Origin: Gaiellasilicea sp963707575
GTDB taxonomy: Bacteria > Actinomycetota > Thermoleophilia > Gaiellales > Gaiellaceae
NCBI GenBank assembly: GCA_963707575.1
Contig: OY970171.1
Location: forward strand, 1,922,001 to 1,986,000
Reading direction: 5' to 3'
Length of the DNA stretch: 64,000 nucleotides
This document shows, one piece after another, positions 25,866 through 34,465 of the stretch (the first letter of the stretch is position 1; the number at the start of each line of letters is the position of its first letter). A program made the translations under genes and the position numbers. Under the pieces are notes generated by a model, which saw only the letters and a list, made by a program, of their open reading frames with translations, did no database searches and was not told the origin of the DNA.

Positions 25866-27182
25866 GTGATCCCGCGGTACTCCCGTCCGGCGATGGCCCG
25901 GATCTGGTCGGACGAGACGAAGCTCGCGCGCTGGCTCGAGGTGGAGCTGGCCGCGCTGGAGGGCTGGGCCGAGCTGGGCGTCGTCCCCCGGGCCGCGGTC
26001 GACGAGATCGCCGAGCGCGCAGTCGCTCCGACCCCCGCACGCGTGGCCGAGATCGAGGCCGAGACCCAGCACGACGTCGCTGCCTTCGTCGACGCCGTCG
26101 CGGAGCAGCTCGGCGAGGAGGGACGGTTCTTCCACTACGGCCTCACCTCCTCGGACGTCGTCGACACGGCGCTCTCGCTGCAGATCCGAGAGGCGGGTCG
26201 CCTCGTGCTCGAGGGGCTCGACCGGTGTGTCGCCGCCGTCGCGGCGCGCGCCGAGGAGCACAGGGAGACGCTCATCATCGGCCGCACGCACGGCGTGCAC
26301 GCGGAGCCGACGACGTTCGGGCTCAAGCTGGCCGGCTGGGCGTTCGGGCTCGACCGCGACCGGGGGCGACTCGAGCGGGCGCTGGAGGGAATGCGGGTGG
26401 GAAAGCTCTCGGGTGCCGTCGGCACGTACTCCGCCACCGACCCCGAGGTGGAGCGGATCGCGTGCGAGCGGCTCGGGCTCGAGCCCGCACCCAGCTCGAC
26501 CCAGGTGCTCCAGCGCGACCGGCACGCGGAGCTGTTGAACGCGCTCGCGCTCGCCGCCGCCTCGCTCGAGCGGTACGCGCTCGAGATCAGGCATCTCGCG
26601 CGCACCGAGGTGCGCGAGGTCGAGGAGCCCTTCGGCCGCGGCCAGAAGGGCTCGTCGGCGATGCCGCACAAGCGCAACCCGATCGTGTCCGAGCGGATCT
26701 GCGGACTCGCCCGCGTCGTCCGTGGCCACGCGGTCGTCGGGCTCGAGAACGTGGCGCTCTGGCACGAGCGCGACATCTCCCACTCCTCGGCGGAGCGGAT
26801 CGTCGTCCCCGACGCCTTCTTCGCCGTCGACTACATGCTCGATCGCTTTGCCTGGCTCGTGGACGGGCTCGTCGTGCGGGCCGAGCGCATGCGCGAGAAC
26901 CTCGACTCGAGCCATGGCCTCTTTTTCAGCCAGCGCCTGTTGCTCGCGCTCGTCGAGTCGGGCTCGGGCCGGGACGACGCCTACCGGGCCGTGCAGCGAC
27001 ACGCGATGCGCGCCTGGGAGGAGGGGCTCGATTTCCCCGAGCTCGTTCGCGCCGACTCCGACCTCGCCGGACGCGTCGAGCTCGACAGCGTGTTCGACCT
27101 CGGCGTCTACACCCGGCACGTCGACGTCGTCTTCGAGCGCCTGCGCGCGCTCGTGTCGCGGGAGGCGGCCGCACATGTCTGA
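25866..27182 (+). CDS. purB: adenylosuccinate lyase
   Basis: A 438-residue fumarase/aspartase-superfamily lyase, used twice: SAICAR to AICAR and adenylosuccinate to AMP. Marks: YSRPAMARIWSDETKLARWL, FFHYGLTSSDVVDTAL, GRTHGVHAEPTTFGLKLAGW and the superfamily signature GSSAMPHKRNPI. Starts at GTG; the last 8 nt overlap purC, indicating translational coupling. Confidence 0.96.
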   Translation: MIPRYSRPAMARIWSDETKLARWLEVELAALEGWAELGVVPRAAVDEIAERAVAPTPARVAEIEAETQHDVAAFVDAVAEQLGEEGRFFHYGLTSSDVVDTALSLQIREAGRLVLEGLDRCVAAVAARAEEHRETLIIGRTHGVHAEPTTFGLKLAGWAFGLDRDRGRLERALEGMRVGKLSGAVGTYSATDPEVERIACERLGLEPAPSSTQVLQRDRHAELLNALALAAASLERYALEIRHLARTEVREVEEPFGRGQKGSSAMPHKRNPIVSERICGLARVVRGHAVVGLENVALWHERDISHSSAERIVVPDAFFAVDYMLDRFAWLVDGLVVRAERMRENLDSSHGLFFSQRLLLALVESGSGRDDAYRAVQRHAMRAWEEGLDFPELVRADSDLAGRVELDSVFDLGVYTRHVDVVFERLRALVSREAAAHV

Positions 27183-28038
27183 TGCGGCAGTGCACCTCGG
27201 CAGCGGCAAGGTGCGGGAGCTGTACGGCCTCGGCGAGGATCGGCTGCTCCTCGTCGCCTCCGACCGGATCTCGACCTTCGACGTCATCCTCCCGACCGAG
27301 GTGCCCGACAAGGGCCGCGTGCTGACGGGCCTCTCCGCGTTCTGGTTCGCTCGCACGCGCGAGCTCGTCCCGAACCACCTGCTCGCGCTCCACGACGACG
27401 GCCGGTCGCTCGAGTGCCGACGGCTCGAGATGCTGCCGATCGAGTGTGTCGTCCGCGGCTACCTCGCCGGCTCGGGCTGGCAGGACTACCGGCGCACGGG
27501 CGCGATCTGCGGCGTCCAGCTGCCGGCGGGGCTGCGCGAGGCGGATCGCCTCCCTGCGCCGATCTTCACCCCGGCCACGAAGGCGCAGTCGGGTCACGAC
27601 GAGAACATCGACGCGGCCAGCGCAGCCGAGCTCGTCGGTGCCGACCTCTACGAGCGGGTCGAGGAGGCCGCCCTGCGGCTCTACGCATTCGCGGCAGCTC
27701 ACGCGGAGGCTCGCGGGATCATCCTCGCCGACACGAAGTTCGAGTTCGGTCTCGATCCGGCCGGCGCCCTGACGCTCGGTGACGAGGCGTTGACGCCCGA
27801 CTCCTCGCGCTTCTGGGAGGCGGCGGCCTTCGCGCCGGGACGCGGGCAGGCCTCGTACGACAAGCAGTTCGTGCGGGACTACTGCGAGAGCCTCGGTTGG
27901 GACAAGACCGACCCCGGGCCGGAGCTGCCGCCGGCGGTAATCGCGGGCACGCGGGCCCGCTATGTGGAGGCGTTCGAGCTGCTCACGGGGCTCGCGTTCG
28001 AGGACTACCTCGCCGACCCGCAGGTCGTGCTGCGGTGA
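27175..28038 (+). CDS. purC: SAICAR synthetase
   Basis: A 287-residue phosphoribosylaminoimidazole-succinocarboxamide synthase of the longer (~290 aa) type. Marks: GSGKVRELYGLGEDRLLLVA, SDRISTFDVILP, PIECVVRGYLAGSGWQDY, TPATKAQSGHDENID and ADTKFEFGLDPAG. It adds aspartate to CAIR. The CAIR-producing purE/purK genes are not in this window. Stop overlaps purS by 4 nt. Confidence 0.96.
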   Translation: MSDAAVHLGSGKVRELYGLGEDRLLLVASDRISTFDVILPTEVPDKGRVLTGLSAFWFARTRELVPNHLLALHDDGRSLECRRLEMLPIECVVRGYLAGSGWQDYRRTGAICGVQLPAGLREADRLPAPIFTPATKAQSGHDENIDAASAAELVGADLYERVEEAALRLYAFAAAHAEARGIILADTKFEFGLDPAGALTLGDEALTPDSSRFWEAAAFAPGRGQASYDKQFVRDYCESLGWDKTDPGPELPPAVIAGTRARYVEAFELLTGLAFEDYLADPQVVLR

Positions 28039-28277
28039 AGGCGACCGTCCTCGTCCGCCCGAAAGGCGGCATCCTCGACCCCGAGGGCGAGGCTGTGCAG
28101 GGCTCGCTGCGCAAGCTCGGCTTCGCCGTCGGCGGCGCGCGTGTCGGCCGGCTCGTCGATCTCGAGGTCGAGGCCGATACCCCCGCGGACGCTCGCGCCC
28201 AGATCGAGCGCATGTGCCAGCAGCTGCTCGCGAACCCGCTGATCGAGAGCTTCGAAATCGAGGTGGAGGGCGAGTGA
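28035..28277 (+). CDS. purS: FGAM synthase subunit PurS
   Basis: An 80-residue PurS (ATVLVRPKGGILDPEGEAVQ, VGRLVDLEVEADTPADARAQ, ANPLIESFEIEVEGE). It bridges PurL and PurQ in the three-part formylglycinamidine ribonucleotide synthase. Its presence agrees with the small PurL at 43.7 kb and PurQ next door. The GTG overlaps purC, and its stop overlaps purQ by 4 nt. Confidence 0.94.
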   Translation: MKATVLVRPKGGILDPEGEAVQGSLRKLGFAVGGARVGRLVDLEVEADTPADARAQIERMCQQLLANPLIESFEIEVEGE

Positions 28278-28969
28278 GCATTCGGCCACGCGTCGCCGTG
28301 CTCGTGTTCCCGGGCTCGAACGACGACCGAGACGCGCTCTGGGCGCTGGGCGCGCTCGGCGCCGACGCGCTCCCCGTGTGGCATGCCGAGCACGAGTTGC
28401 CGCGTGACACCGGCGCGGTCGTGCTCCCAGGTGGGTTCTCCTACGGCGACTACCTGCGCTGTGGGGCGCTCGCGCGCTCTGCCAACGTGATGGCGTCCGT
28501 GCGCGAGCTCGCCGACGCCGGTGGGCCGGTGCTCGGAATCTGCAACGGCTTCCAGATCCTCTGCGAGGCCGGCCTGCTGCCCGGCGTCCTGCGCCGCAAC
28601 CGCGACCTGGAGTTCGTCTGCCGCGACGTGCGTGTGCGAGTCGAGCGCTCGGACACGCCGCTGACGGGCCGCTGCGAGGTGGGTCAGGAGCTGACGATCC
28701 CGGTGAAGCACGGCGAAGGCTGCTGGTTCGCGGACGAGGCGCTGCATGCCGAGCTGGAGGCGGCGGGCCAGATCGTCCTGCGCTATGCGGAGGACTGCAA
28801 CGGCTCGGTGGGCGACGTCGCGGGTGTCTGCAACGAGGCGGGCAACGTGCTCGGCCTGATGCCGCATCCGGAGCATGCGGTCGATCCGCTCCTGGGCTCG
28901 GGCGACGGCGCCCTGCTCCTGGCCGGGCTCGTCGACGCCGCGCGCGAGCGGGCGCTCACGACTGCGTAG
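28274..28969 (+). CDS. purQ: FGAM synthase glutaminase subunit PurQ
   Basis: A 231-residue class I amidotransferase supplying ammonia to PurL. The catalytic Cys is in GPVLGICNGFQILCEAGLLP; His and Glu are in LGLMPHPEHAVDPLLG; VAVLVFPGSNDDRDALWALG opens the protein. GTG start overlapping purS. It is the last gene of the purB-C-S-Q run; purL itself lies 15 kb away. Confidence 0.96.
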   Translation: MSIRPRVAVLVFPGSNDDRDALWALGALGADALPVWHAEHELPRDTGAVVLPGGFSYGDYLRCGALARSANVMASVRELADAGGPVLGICNGFQILCEAGLLPGVLRRNRDLEFVCRDVRVRVERSDTPLTGRCEVGQELTIPVKHGEGCWFADEALHAELEAAGQIVLRYAEDCNGSVGDVAGVCNEAGNVLGLMPHPEHAVDPLLGSGDGALLLAGLVDAARERALTTA

Positions 28970-28985
28970 CCCGCTCACGCCAGCT

Positions 28986-29264
28986 TCAGCGTCTCCCGCA
29001 ACCCAGCGTCTCCTGCAACCCAGCGTGTTCCCCCAGCGCCTCGCGCAGCTTCTGGAGATCGCGCGACCGTAGGGTGACCGGCCCTCGCCGCGCGGTCCCG
29101 TCGGTGGCGTAGGCGAAGCGCACGAGCCGCTCGCCCTTCGGCGTCTCGAGCAGTTGGACGAGCGACGAGAAGCGCTTCTCGCCCGACTGCTGCGCCAGCT
29201 TGATCTCCTCGAGGATCGTCGCCGGGCCCCAGGGCGTGGCAGCTTGCGTCGCCGTTTTCGTCAT
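28986..29264 (-). CDS. small hypothetical protein with repeat-altered C-terminus
   Basis: A 92-residue hydrophilic protein (WGPATILEEIKLAQQSGEKR, SSLVQLLETPKGERLVRFAY, RRGPVTLRSRDLQKLREALG). The sheet-helix pattern suggests a small single domain; no family named. The last residues (GLQETLGCGRR) arise from a 17-bp tandem duplication at 28987-29020. Without the second copy the frame would end GLRETLKLA, so the duplication appears recent and has lengthened the protein slightly. Confidence 0.6.
   Translation of the reverse strand: MTKTATQAATPWGPATILEEIKLAQQSGEKRFSSLVQLLETPKGERLVRFAYATDGTARRGPVTLRSRDLQKLREALGEHAGLQETLGCGRR
28987..29020. repeat. 17-bp tandem duplication
   Basis: CAGCGTCTCCCGCAACC (28987-29003) is followed directly by the same sequence with one C-to-T change (29004-29020), then a further partial CAGCGTG. 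17 is not a multiple of three, so it shifts the frame at the 3' end of the minus-strand gene. Confidence 0.85.
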
Positions 29265-29350
29265 GCCGGGAACGCTACGCCCGCGGGTCGTACGTGTCTG
29301 TGCCGATTGTGTGCCGAAACCGTCACGGCCGCTGCGACGTTGCATCTGTG

Positions 29351-30220
29351 ATGCCGCGCGCGCTCTGGACCGGCTCGATCTCGTTCGGCCTCGTCAACGT
29401 CCCGGTGCGCCTCTACAGCGCGATCGCGGAGACCGACCTGCGCTTCCACCTGATCCACGAGCCCGACGGCGGCCGGATCGGCTACCAGAAGACCTGCAAG
29501 AAGGAGAACGGCGCTTCGGTGCCGGACGACGAGATCGTCAAGGGCTACGAGTTCAAGAAGGGCGAGTTCGTCGTCCTGACCGACGAGGATTTCGACGCCG
29601 CCAAGACCGAAGGTGTGAAGACGATCGAGATCTCCGACTTCGTGCCGTACGACGAGATCGACCCGATCTACTTCGAGAAGACCTACTTCCTCGGGCCGCA
29701 GCCGGACGGGGAGAAGCCCTACGCGCTCCTCCGCGCTGCGATGGAGGAGACCGGCCTGGCGGCGATCGGCAAGTTCGTCATGCGCGACCGACAGCACCTC
29801 GGCTGCCTGCGGGTGCGTGAAGGCGCTCTCACGCTCGAGCAGATGTACTTCCACGACGAGGTGCGGCCGGTCGACGAGATCGCGCCCCGGAAGGTCAGAG
29901 TGCCCAAGGCGGAGCTCGAGCTGGCGACGGCGCTGATCGAGCGCTTCGAGAGCAGCTTCGAGCCCGAGCGCTACGAGGACACCTATCGCGACGCGCTGCT
30001 CAAGGTGATCCGGGCGAAGCGGAAGGGCAAGACGGTCACGGCGCCGGAGCCCGAAGCCGAGGAGGAGCCCGCCGACCTGATGGCCGCCCTCCGCGCCTCC
30101 GTCGAGGCTGCGACGAGCTCACGCCGGACGACCACGCGGAAGGCCTCCTCCAGGAAGGCCTCGAGCCCGGCGCGAAAGCCGGGCTCGAGGAAGAGGAAGT
30201 CCGCTGCGAAGAGGCGCTAG
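29351..30220 (+). CDS. ku: Ku protein (bacterial NHEJ)
   Basis: A 289-residue bacterial Ku homodimer subunit that binds DNA double-strand ends and recruits LigD. Family marks: RALWTGSISFGLVNVPVRLY, LRFHLIHEPDGGRIGYQKTC, VKGYEFKKGEFVVLTDEDF, YFLGPQPDGEKPYALL and FEPERYEDTYRDALLKVI. The last ~60 residues are Ala/Glu then Ser/Lys/Arg-rich, the usual DNA-binding basic tail. The ATG at 29351 begins exactly at the family start. No ligD in the window. Confidence 0.96.
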   Translation: MPRALWTGSISFGLVNVPVRLYSAIAETDLRFHLIHEPDGGRIGYQKTCKKENGASVPDDEIVKGYEFKKGEFVVLTDEDFDAAKTEGVKTIEISDFVPYDEIDPIYFEKTYFLGPQPDGEKPYALLRAAMEETGLAAIGKFVMRDRQHLGCLRVREGALTLEQMYFHDEVRPVDEIAPRKVRVPKAELELATALIERFESSFEPERYEDTYRDALLKVIRAKRKGKTVTAPEPEAEEEPADLMAALRASVEAATSSRRTTTRKASSRKASSPARKPGSRKRKSAAKRR

Positions 30221-30222
30221 AG

Positions 30223-30870
30223 CTAGATGCGCTTCCAGGGATCGACGTAGACGTCGTCGATCTGCCAGTTGCCGCCGCCGAGCAGGCCCTTCGGGGTGAA
30301 GCGGAAGGACATCTCGGTGGTCAGGCCGTTCAGGGAGACCGTGTTGAGCAGTCCCGCCAGCTGCAGCATCGGCAGGGACGGCTGCCAGTTCCGCGTCGGC
30401 AACACGCCGGGCAGGAGGACGAGCGACCGCTCGCGGCCTCGCGAGTCGGTGTAGACCGCCTCGACCTGGAGGTAGCCGAGGAAGCCGCCGCCCGTGCTGA
30501 CGAGACGCACGATCGGCAGCAGCAGCCCGACGCACATGCGTGGGCTCGTGGCCGAGCTTCCGGCGGGCAGATAGAGCGACCGTGCCCCGGGCCCGGAAAG
30601 TGCGAAGGGCTCGTTGCCGGCGACCACCCGCGCACCGCGCGAGAGTGACCAACCTGCGGCGCCGTTCTCGAAGCCGCCGTCGGGTGCGAGCGTGTAGGGC
30701 AGGGGATCGAGCCAGCGCGCAAACGGGTGGGTGGGCTCGTCGCCGCAGCTGAGGCCGAGCAAGCCTTCGCCTGCGTTGGCCGAGCCGCCACCGATTGCCA
30801 GTGCCGCAACGAGCGACGCGAGCGCGAGCAGCAGGCCGCGCCGTGCCGTTGTACCGCCGAGAGTCCGCAT
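30223..30870 (-). CDS. secreted protein of unknown function
   Basis: A 215-residue exported protein with a signal peptide (RRGLLLALASLVAALAIGGG) and a strong SD (GGGAGAGG) on the minus strand. The mature part (GGFENGAAGWSLSRGARVV, ARSLYLPAGSSATSPRMCVG, GNWQIDDVYVDPWKR) resembles a carbohydrate-binding-like jelly-roll (CBM-type 'FENG...W' opening). Two or three cysteines. Function unknown. It converges on ku with only 2 nt between the stop codons. Confidence 0.7.
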   Translation of the reverse strand: MRTLGGTTARRGLLLALASLVAALAIGGGSANAGEGLLGLSCGDEPTHPFARWLDPLPYTLAPDGGFENGAAGWSLSRGARVVAGNEPFALSGPGARSLYLPAGSSATSPRMCVGLLLPIVRLVSTGGGFLGYLQVEAVYTDSRGRERSLVLLPGVLPTRNWQPSLPMLQLAGLLNTVSLNGLTTEMSFRFTPKGLLGGGNWQIDDVYVDPWKRI

Positions 30871-30973
30871 GTGTGTTACCTCTCCCTAGAAAGACCGCAG
30901 TGCTCGCAGTGTGGTCGGCCCCTGCAGCAGCGCTATCCCCCGGCCGGGTGAGCAGCCGCCACAAGGCGCGAAT

Positions 30974-31020
30974 CCCCCGATCGAGTGAAAGCGGCAGCCT
31001 CGGGGGCGGCGATACCGCTT
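30974..31020 (+). other. candidate pseudoknotted leader upstream of HD-GYP gene
   Basis: Two interleaved pairings are possible: CCCCCGA (30974-30980) with TCGGGGG (31000-31006), and AAGCGG (30989-30994) with CCGCTT (31015-31020). The order 1-2-1'-2' is an H-type pseudoknot, ending 2 nt before the GTG of the HD-GYP gene. It does not match a cyclic-di-GMP riboswitch consensus that I can recognise. An alternative is that this stretch is the coding N-terminus from a GTG at 30948. Confidence 0.3.
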
Positions 31021-31022
31021 CG

Positions 31023-32375
31023 GTGAGCAGCAATGCCCTCACGCACCTGGAGCCTCTGTCCGGGGCCGAGCTCGACGTCGTCGGCGACGCCGCGATCGAG
31101 GAGGGCCGCGAGCGCAGGATCAGCAGCCTCGGCAACCGTGATCTCTGGGCCACGGTCTTCAGCGGCAGCGTCTTTCTCGCGGTCACCGTGCCCTTCGCGG
31201 TCCTCTACGACTCGGACCGTGCGCCCTCGCCCCTGACGATCGCAGCGCTCGTGCTCGCCTACGCGCTCGCGTACCGGATCGAGTTCGAGGTCGGCTCGGG
31301 GCTCGCGGTGACGACCCAGCTCGTGTTCGTCCCGATGCTCTTCCTGCTCCCGCTCGGCATCGTCCCCTTTGCGGTCGCGGGTGGGATCATGGTCGCCAAC
31401 CTCGTCGAGCACGTCGAGGGGCGCCTCCACCTCGAGCGGCTCTTCCTGCGGCTGGCCGATTCGTCGTACGCGGTCGGCCCCGTGCTCGTGCTCGCGTTCG
31501 CCGGCGAACAGGCGCCGACGCTCGACGACTGGCCCGTCTACGTGGCGGCGTTGGTCGCGCAGTTCGCATTCGACTTCGGCAGCGTCGCGGTGCGCGAACG
31601 GCTCGCCCTCGGCATCTCACCGCGCGAGCTCGTCCGGCACATGAGCCGGGCGTGGGCGGTCGACGCCGCGCTCGCGCCGGTCGGGCTGCTCGCCGCGCTC
31701 GCGGCGATGGCGCAGCCAGCGGCCTTCCTGCTCGTGCTTCCGCTCGCCGGCCTGCTCCAGGTCTTCGCACGCGAGCGGCGCGCACGTGTCGACCACGCGC
31801 TCGAGCTCTCGCACGCCTATCGCGGGACGGCGCTCCTGCTGGGTGACGTCGTCGAGGCCGACGACGCGTACACCGGCAGCCACAGCCGTGACGTCGTCTC
31901 GCTCAGCCTCGGTGTCGCCGACGAGCTCGGGCTCGACGCCCGCGGCCGGCGCGACGCCGAGTTCGTGGCGCTGCTGCACGACGTGGGCAAGATCAGGATC
32001 CCAGCCGAGATCATCAACAAGCCCGCCAAGCTCACCGACGAGGAGCGGGCAGTGATCGAGACGCACACCGTGATCGGCGAGGAGATGCTCGTGCGGGTCG
32101 GCGGCGTGCTCGGTCAGGTCGGGCGGATCGTGCGCTCCTGCCACGAGCACATGGACGGCGGCGGCTACCCGGACCGGCTGATCGGCGAGGAGATCCCGCT
32201 CGTCGCGCGCATCGTCTGCTGCTGCGATGCCTTCAGCGCCATGACGACGGACCGTCCCTACCGGGCCGCGCGCACCACCGATGAGGCGCTCGTCGAGCTG
32301 CGGCGCTGTGCCGGGACGCAGTTCGACCCGCAGGTCGTGGCTGCGCTCGAGCGAACGCTCGCGCGCGGGCGCTAG
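31023..32375 (+). CDS. membrane HD-GYP domain protein (c-di-GMP phosphodiesterase-like)
   Basis: A 450-residue protein. The N-terminal ~270 residues hold about seven hydrophobic segments (VFSGSVFLAVTVPFAVLY, PLTIAALVLAYALAYRI, VTTQLVFVPMLFLLPLGIVP and so on), an MASE-like sensor. The C-terminal half is a full HD-GYP domain: HSRDVVSLSLGVADELGL, LLHDVGKIRIPAEIINKP, IETHTVIGEEML, SCHEHMDGGGYPDRLIGEEI and TTDRPYRAARTTDEAL. These degrade cyclic-di-GMP in the cytosol in response to a membrane signal. The start is uncertain; GTG at 31023 is used, while GTG at 30948 would add 25 residues. Confidence 0.9.
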   Translation: MSSNALTHLEPLSGAELDVVGDAAIEEGRERRISSLGNRDLWATVFSGSVFLAVTVPFAVLYDSDRAPSPLTIAALVLAYALAYRIEFEVGSGLAVTTQLVFVPMLFLLPLGIVPFAVAGGIMVANLVEHVEGRLHLERLFLRLADSSYAVGPVLVLAFAGEQAPTLDDWPVYVAALVAQFAFDFGSVAVRERLALGISPRELVRHMSRAWAVDAALAPVGLLAALAAMAQPAAFLLVLPLAGLLQVFARERRARVDHALELSHAYRGTALLLGDVVEADDAYTGSHSRDVVSLSLGVADELGLDARGRRDAEFVALLHDVGKIRIPAEIINKPAKLTDEERAVIETHTVIGEEMLVRVGGVLGQVGRIVRSCHEHMDGGGYPDRLIGEEIPLVARIVCCCDAFSAMTTDRPYRAARTTDEALVELRRCAGTQFDPQVVAALERTLARGR

Positions 32376-32399
32376 CGCCGGCGCTGCGAGACTCCGGTC

Positions 32400-32822
32400 G
32401 TGGACCGGCCCCAGCCGCCCGAGGACAACCTCCGCACGATCGCCTTCACCGTCGCTCTCGGCGCCACCGTCGGCGCCGTCGTGCTCCTTGCCCTCTCCCC
32501 GTGGTGGGGCGGTAACCACGTCCGGGGGCACGCGGCCGTCGCGTTCGTCGCCACCGGCCTTGGGCTGCTCGTGGCGGTTCGCTGGGGGCCTCCGCAGAAT
32601 CCACCCGAGCGTCTCGCGCGGCTGCTGCTCGTGGGCTCGCTCCTCCTCGTCGCCGTCGCGCAGCTGATCGAGGCGGTCGGCGCGGCCGGGCTGGACGTGG
32701 TGCACGACGTCGGCTCGGCGCTCGGCCGGGTGGCGTTCCCGCTCGTGCTCCTCGCGGTCGTGGGAGCGCTCGGCGTCGGACTCGCGAAATCGCGGCAGGG
32801 AAGTGCACCCGGGCGGTGGTAG
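32400..32822 (+). CDS. small four-helix membrane protein
   Basis: A 140-residue integral membrane protein with about four hydrophobic helices (IAFTVALGATVGAVVLLALS, VAFVATGLGLLVAVRW, LLLVGSLLLVAVAQLIEAVG, FPLVLLAVVGALGVGLA). No family recognised. It lies between the HD-GYP gene and the aminotransferase on the same strand, with short gaps on both sides, so probably the same transcript. GTG start. Confidence 0.6.
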   Translation: MDRPQPPEDNLRTIAFTVALGATVGAVVLLALSPWWGGNHVRGHAAVAFVATGLGLLVAVRWGPPQNPPERLARLLLVGSLLLVAVAQLIEAVGAAGLDVVHDVGSALGRVAFPLVLLAVVGALGVGLAKSRQGSAPGRW

Positions 32823-32831
32823 CGTTGCGCC

Positions 32832-34052
32832 GTGGCGGTCGTCGGTGCCCGGCCCTGGAGTGACCTGTTCGCGGAGCGGACGCGCGGTGACGTGGGCGGC
32901 GCCATCTTGGAGATCCTGGCGCTCGCCGGCAACACCGAGCTGATCCCGTTCGCCGGCGGCTTCCCCGACCCGCAGACCTTCCCGGGGGAGCGCGCGGCCG
33001 CGTTCCTGGACGAGCTCGTGGCCGAGGGCGATCTCGGCCCGTTCCAGTACTCGCCCACGCGTGGGCTGCCGGGCCCGCTCGACGCGCTGGCCGAGCGGCT
33101 CGAGGCGCAGCAGGGCCGCAGGCCGGCGGACGACGAGACGCTGATCACGAGCGGCGGGATCGAGGCGCTCGAACTGGTCGCGAAGTCGTTCCTCGACGCG
33201 GGCGACGCCGCAGTCGTCGAAGGCCCGACCTACCTGGGAGGGATCATGGCGTTCCGGGGCTACCAGGCGAGCGTCACCGCCGTGGCCCTCGATGAGCACG
33301 GGCTGGACGTGGAGGCGCTCCGCAGCCTGCTCGCGGGCGGGCTGCGCCCGAAGCTCCTCTACACGATCCCGGATCACCAGAACCCGGCCGGCGTCAGCCT
33401 CTCGACCGAGCGGCGGCACGCGCTGGTCGAGCTGGCGCGGAGTGAGGGCTTCCTGATCGTCGAGGACGTCGCCTACCGCGAGCTCGGCTTCGACGGCGGG
33501 GCGCTGCCGAGCCTGTGGAGCCTCGCACCCGACACCGTCGTCCAGGTCGGGACGACCTCGAAGACGTTCTTCCCCGGTCTGCGCCTGGGCTGGGCCGTCG
33601 GGCCGGCCGAGGTGGTGGCGCAGCTGACGGTCGCGAAGCAGAACACCGACCAGTGCGCGGGCGCCCTGGGCCAGAAGCTGTGGGAGCGGTACGCACGCAC
33701 CGGTGCCATGGACGAGCAGCTCGCGAGCTCGCGGGCTCTCTACCGCCGCCGCTGCGACCGCATGCTCGCGGCCTTCGAGCGCACGATGCCCGCCGGCGTC
33801 TCGTGGACGAGCCCTCAGGGTGGCTTCTTCTCCTGGGTGACCCTGCCGGACGGTGTCGACGCCGCCGAGCTCGCCCGGAGCGCCGCCGCGGCGGGCGTCG
33901 CGATCGTGCCCGGCACGCCCTTCTTCCCGGACGGCCGCGGCGGCTCGAACCTGCGGCTCTCGTTCAGCCGCGTCGAGGACGAGCAGATCGACGAGGGCGT
34001 CGAGCGGCTCGCCACGCTCGTCGGCGAGCACGAGGCGGTGCGACGGTCGTGA
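32832..34052 (+). CDS. PLP-dependent aminotransferase (2-aminoadipate/MocR-like class I/II)
   Basis: A 406-residue fold-type I aminotransferase. Marks: LIPFAGGFPDPQTFP, FQYSPTRGLPGPLDALA, LITSGGIEALELVAKSFLD, TIPDHQNPAGVSLSTERRHA and the PLP lysine in GTTSKTFFPGLRLGW. This pattern is typical of LysN/2-aminoadipate transaminase and MocR C-terminal domains; there is no N-terminal HTH. Substrate cannot be fixed. It heads an operon with a cupin (4-nt overlap) and an SDR (3-nt gap). Confidence 0.88.
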   Translation: MAVVGARPWSDLFAERTRGDVGGAILEILALAGNTELIPFAGGFPDPQTFPGERAAAFLDELVAEGDLGPFQYSPTRGLPGPLDALAERLEAQQGRRPADDETLITSGGIEALELVAKSFLDAGDAAVVEGPTYLGGIMAFRGYQASVTAVALDEHGLDVEALRSLLAGGLRPKLLYTIPDHQNPAGVSLSTERRHALVELARSEGFLIVEDVAYRELGFDGGALPSLWSLAPDTVVQVGTTSKTFFPGLRLGWAVGPAEVVAQLTVAKQNTDQCAGALGQKLWERYARTGAMDEQLASSRALYRRRCDRMLAAFERTMPAGVSWTSPQGGFFSWVTLPDGVDAAELARSAAAAGVAIVPGTPFFPDGRGGSNLRLSFSRVEDEQIDEGVERLATLVGEHEAVRRS

Positions 34053-34462
34053 CCGATCCCGAGCGGTACTTCGCGGCGGAGGCCGGAGCGCAGGGCGAGG
34101 GCAAGGCCACCTGGGTGCAGTGGGACGAGCTGGAGCCGATCGAGATGGTGCCGGGGCTCCGCTTCCAGCCGGTGCTCGGCGAGGGTCTGATGGTCAACTT
34201 CGTCCGCTTCGGGCCGCACACCGAGGCCCCGATGCACTGGCACGAGGAGGAACAGATCAGCTACGTGATCGACGGCGAGCTCGAGTTCGAGGTCGCGGGC
34301 GAGCAGCGGCTGCTCCGGCGGGGTGAGGCGGTCGTGATCCCGCCGAACGTTCCGCACGGCGCCCGCACGCACGAAGGCTCCTGCCTCGAGATCGACGTCT
34401 TCCACCCGCCCCGTCGGGCGTTGCTCGGCTCGATGGGGCTCGAAGAGCCGGACGCCGGGTAG
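34049..34462 (+). CDS. cupin-domain protein
   Basis: A 137-residue cupin with an intact metal site: PMHWHEEEQISYVIDGELEF (H-x-H-x4-E type) and GEAVVIPPNVPHGARTHEG with the second-motif His. A Trp-rich N-terminus (ATWVQWDELEPIEMVPGLRF) is common in small metal cupins such as quercetinase-like proteins. GTG start overlaps the aminotransferase stop by 4 nt. Probably a small-molecule dioxygenase or isomerase of the same pathway; unproven. Confidence 0.78.
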   Translation: MTDPERYFAAEAGAQGEGKATWVQWDELEPIEMVPGLRFQPVLGEGLMVNFVRFGPHTEAPMHWHEEEQISYVIDGELEFEVAGEQRLLRRGEAVVIPPNVPHGARTHEGSCLEIDVFHPPRRALLGSMGLEEPDAG

Positions 34463-34465
34463 AGC

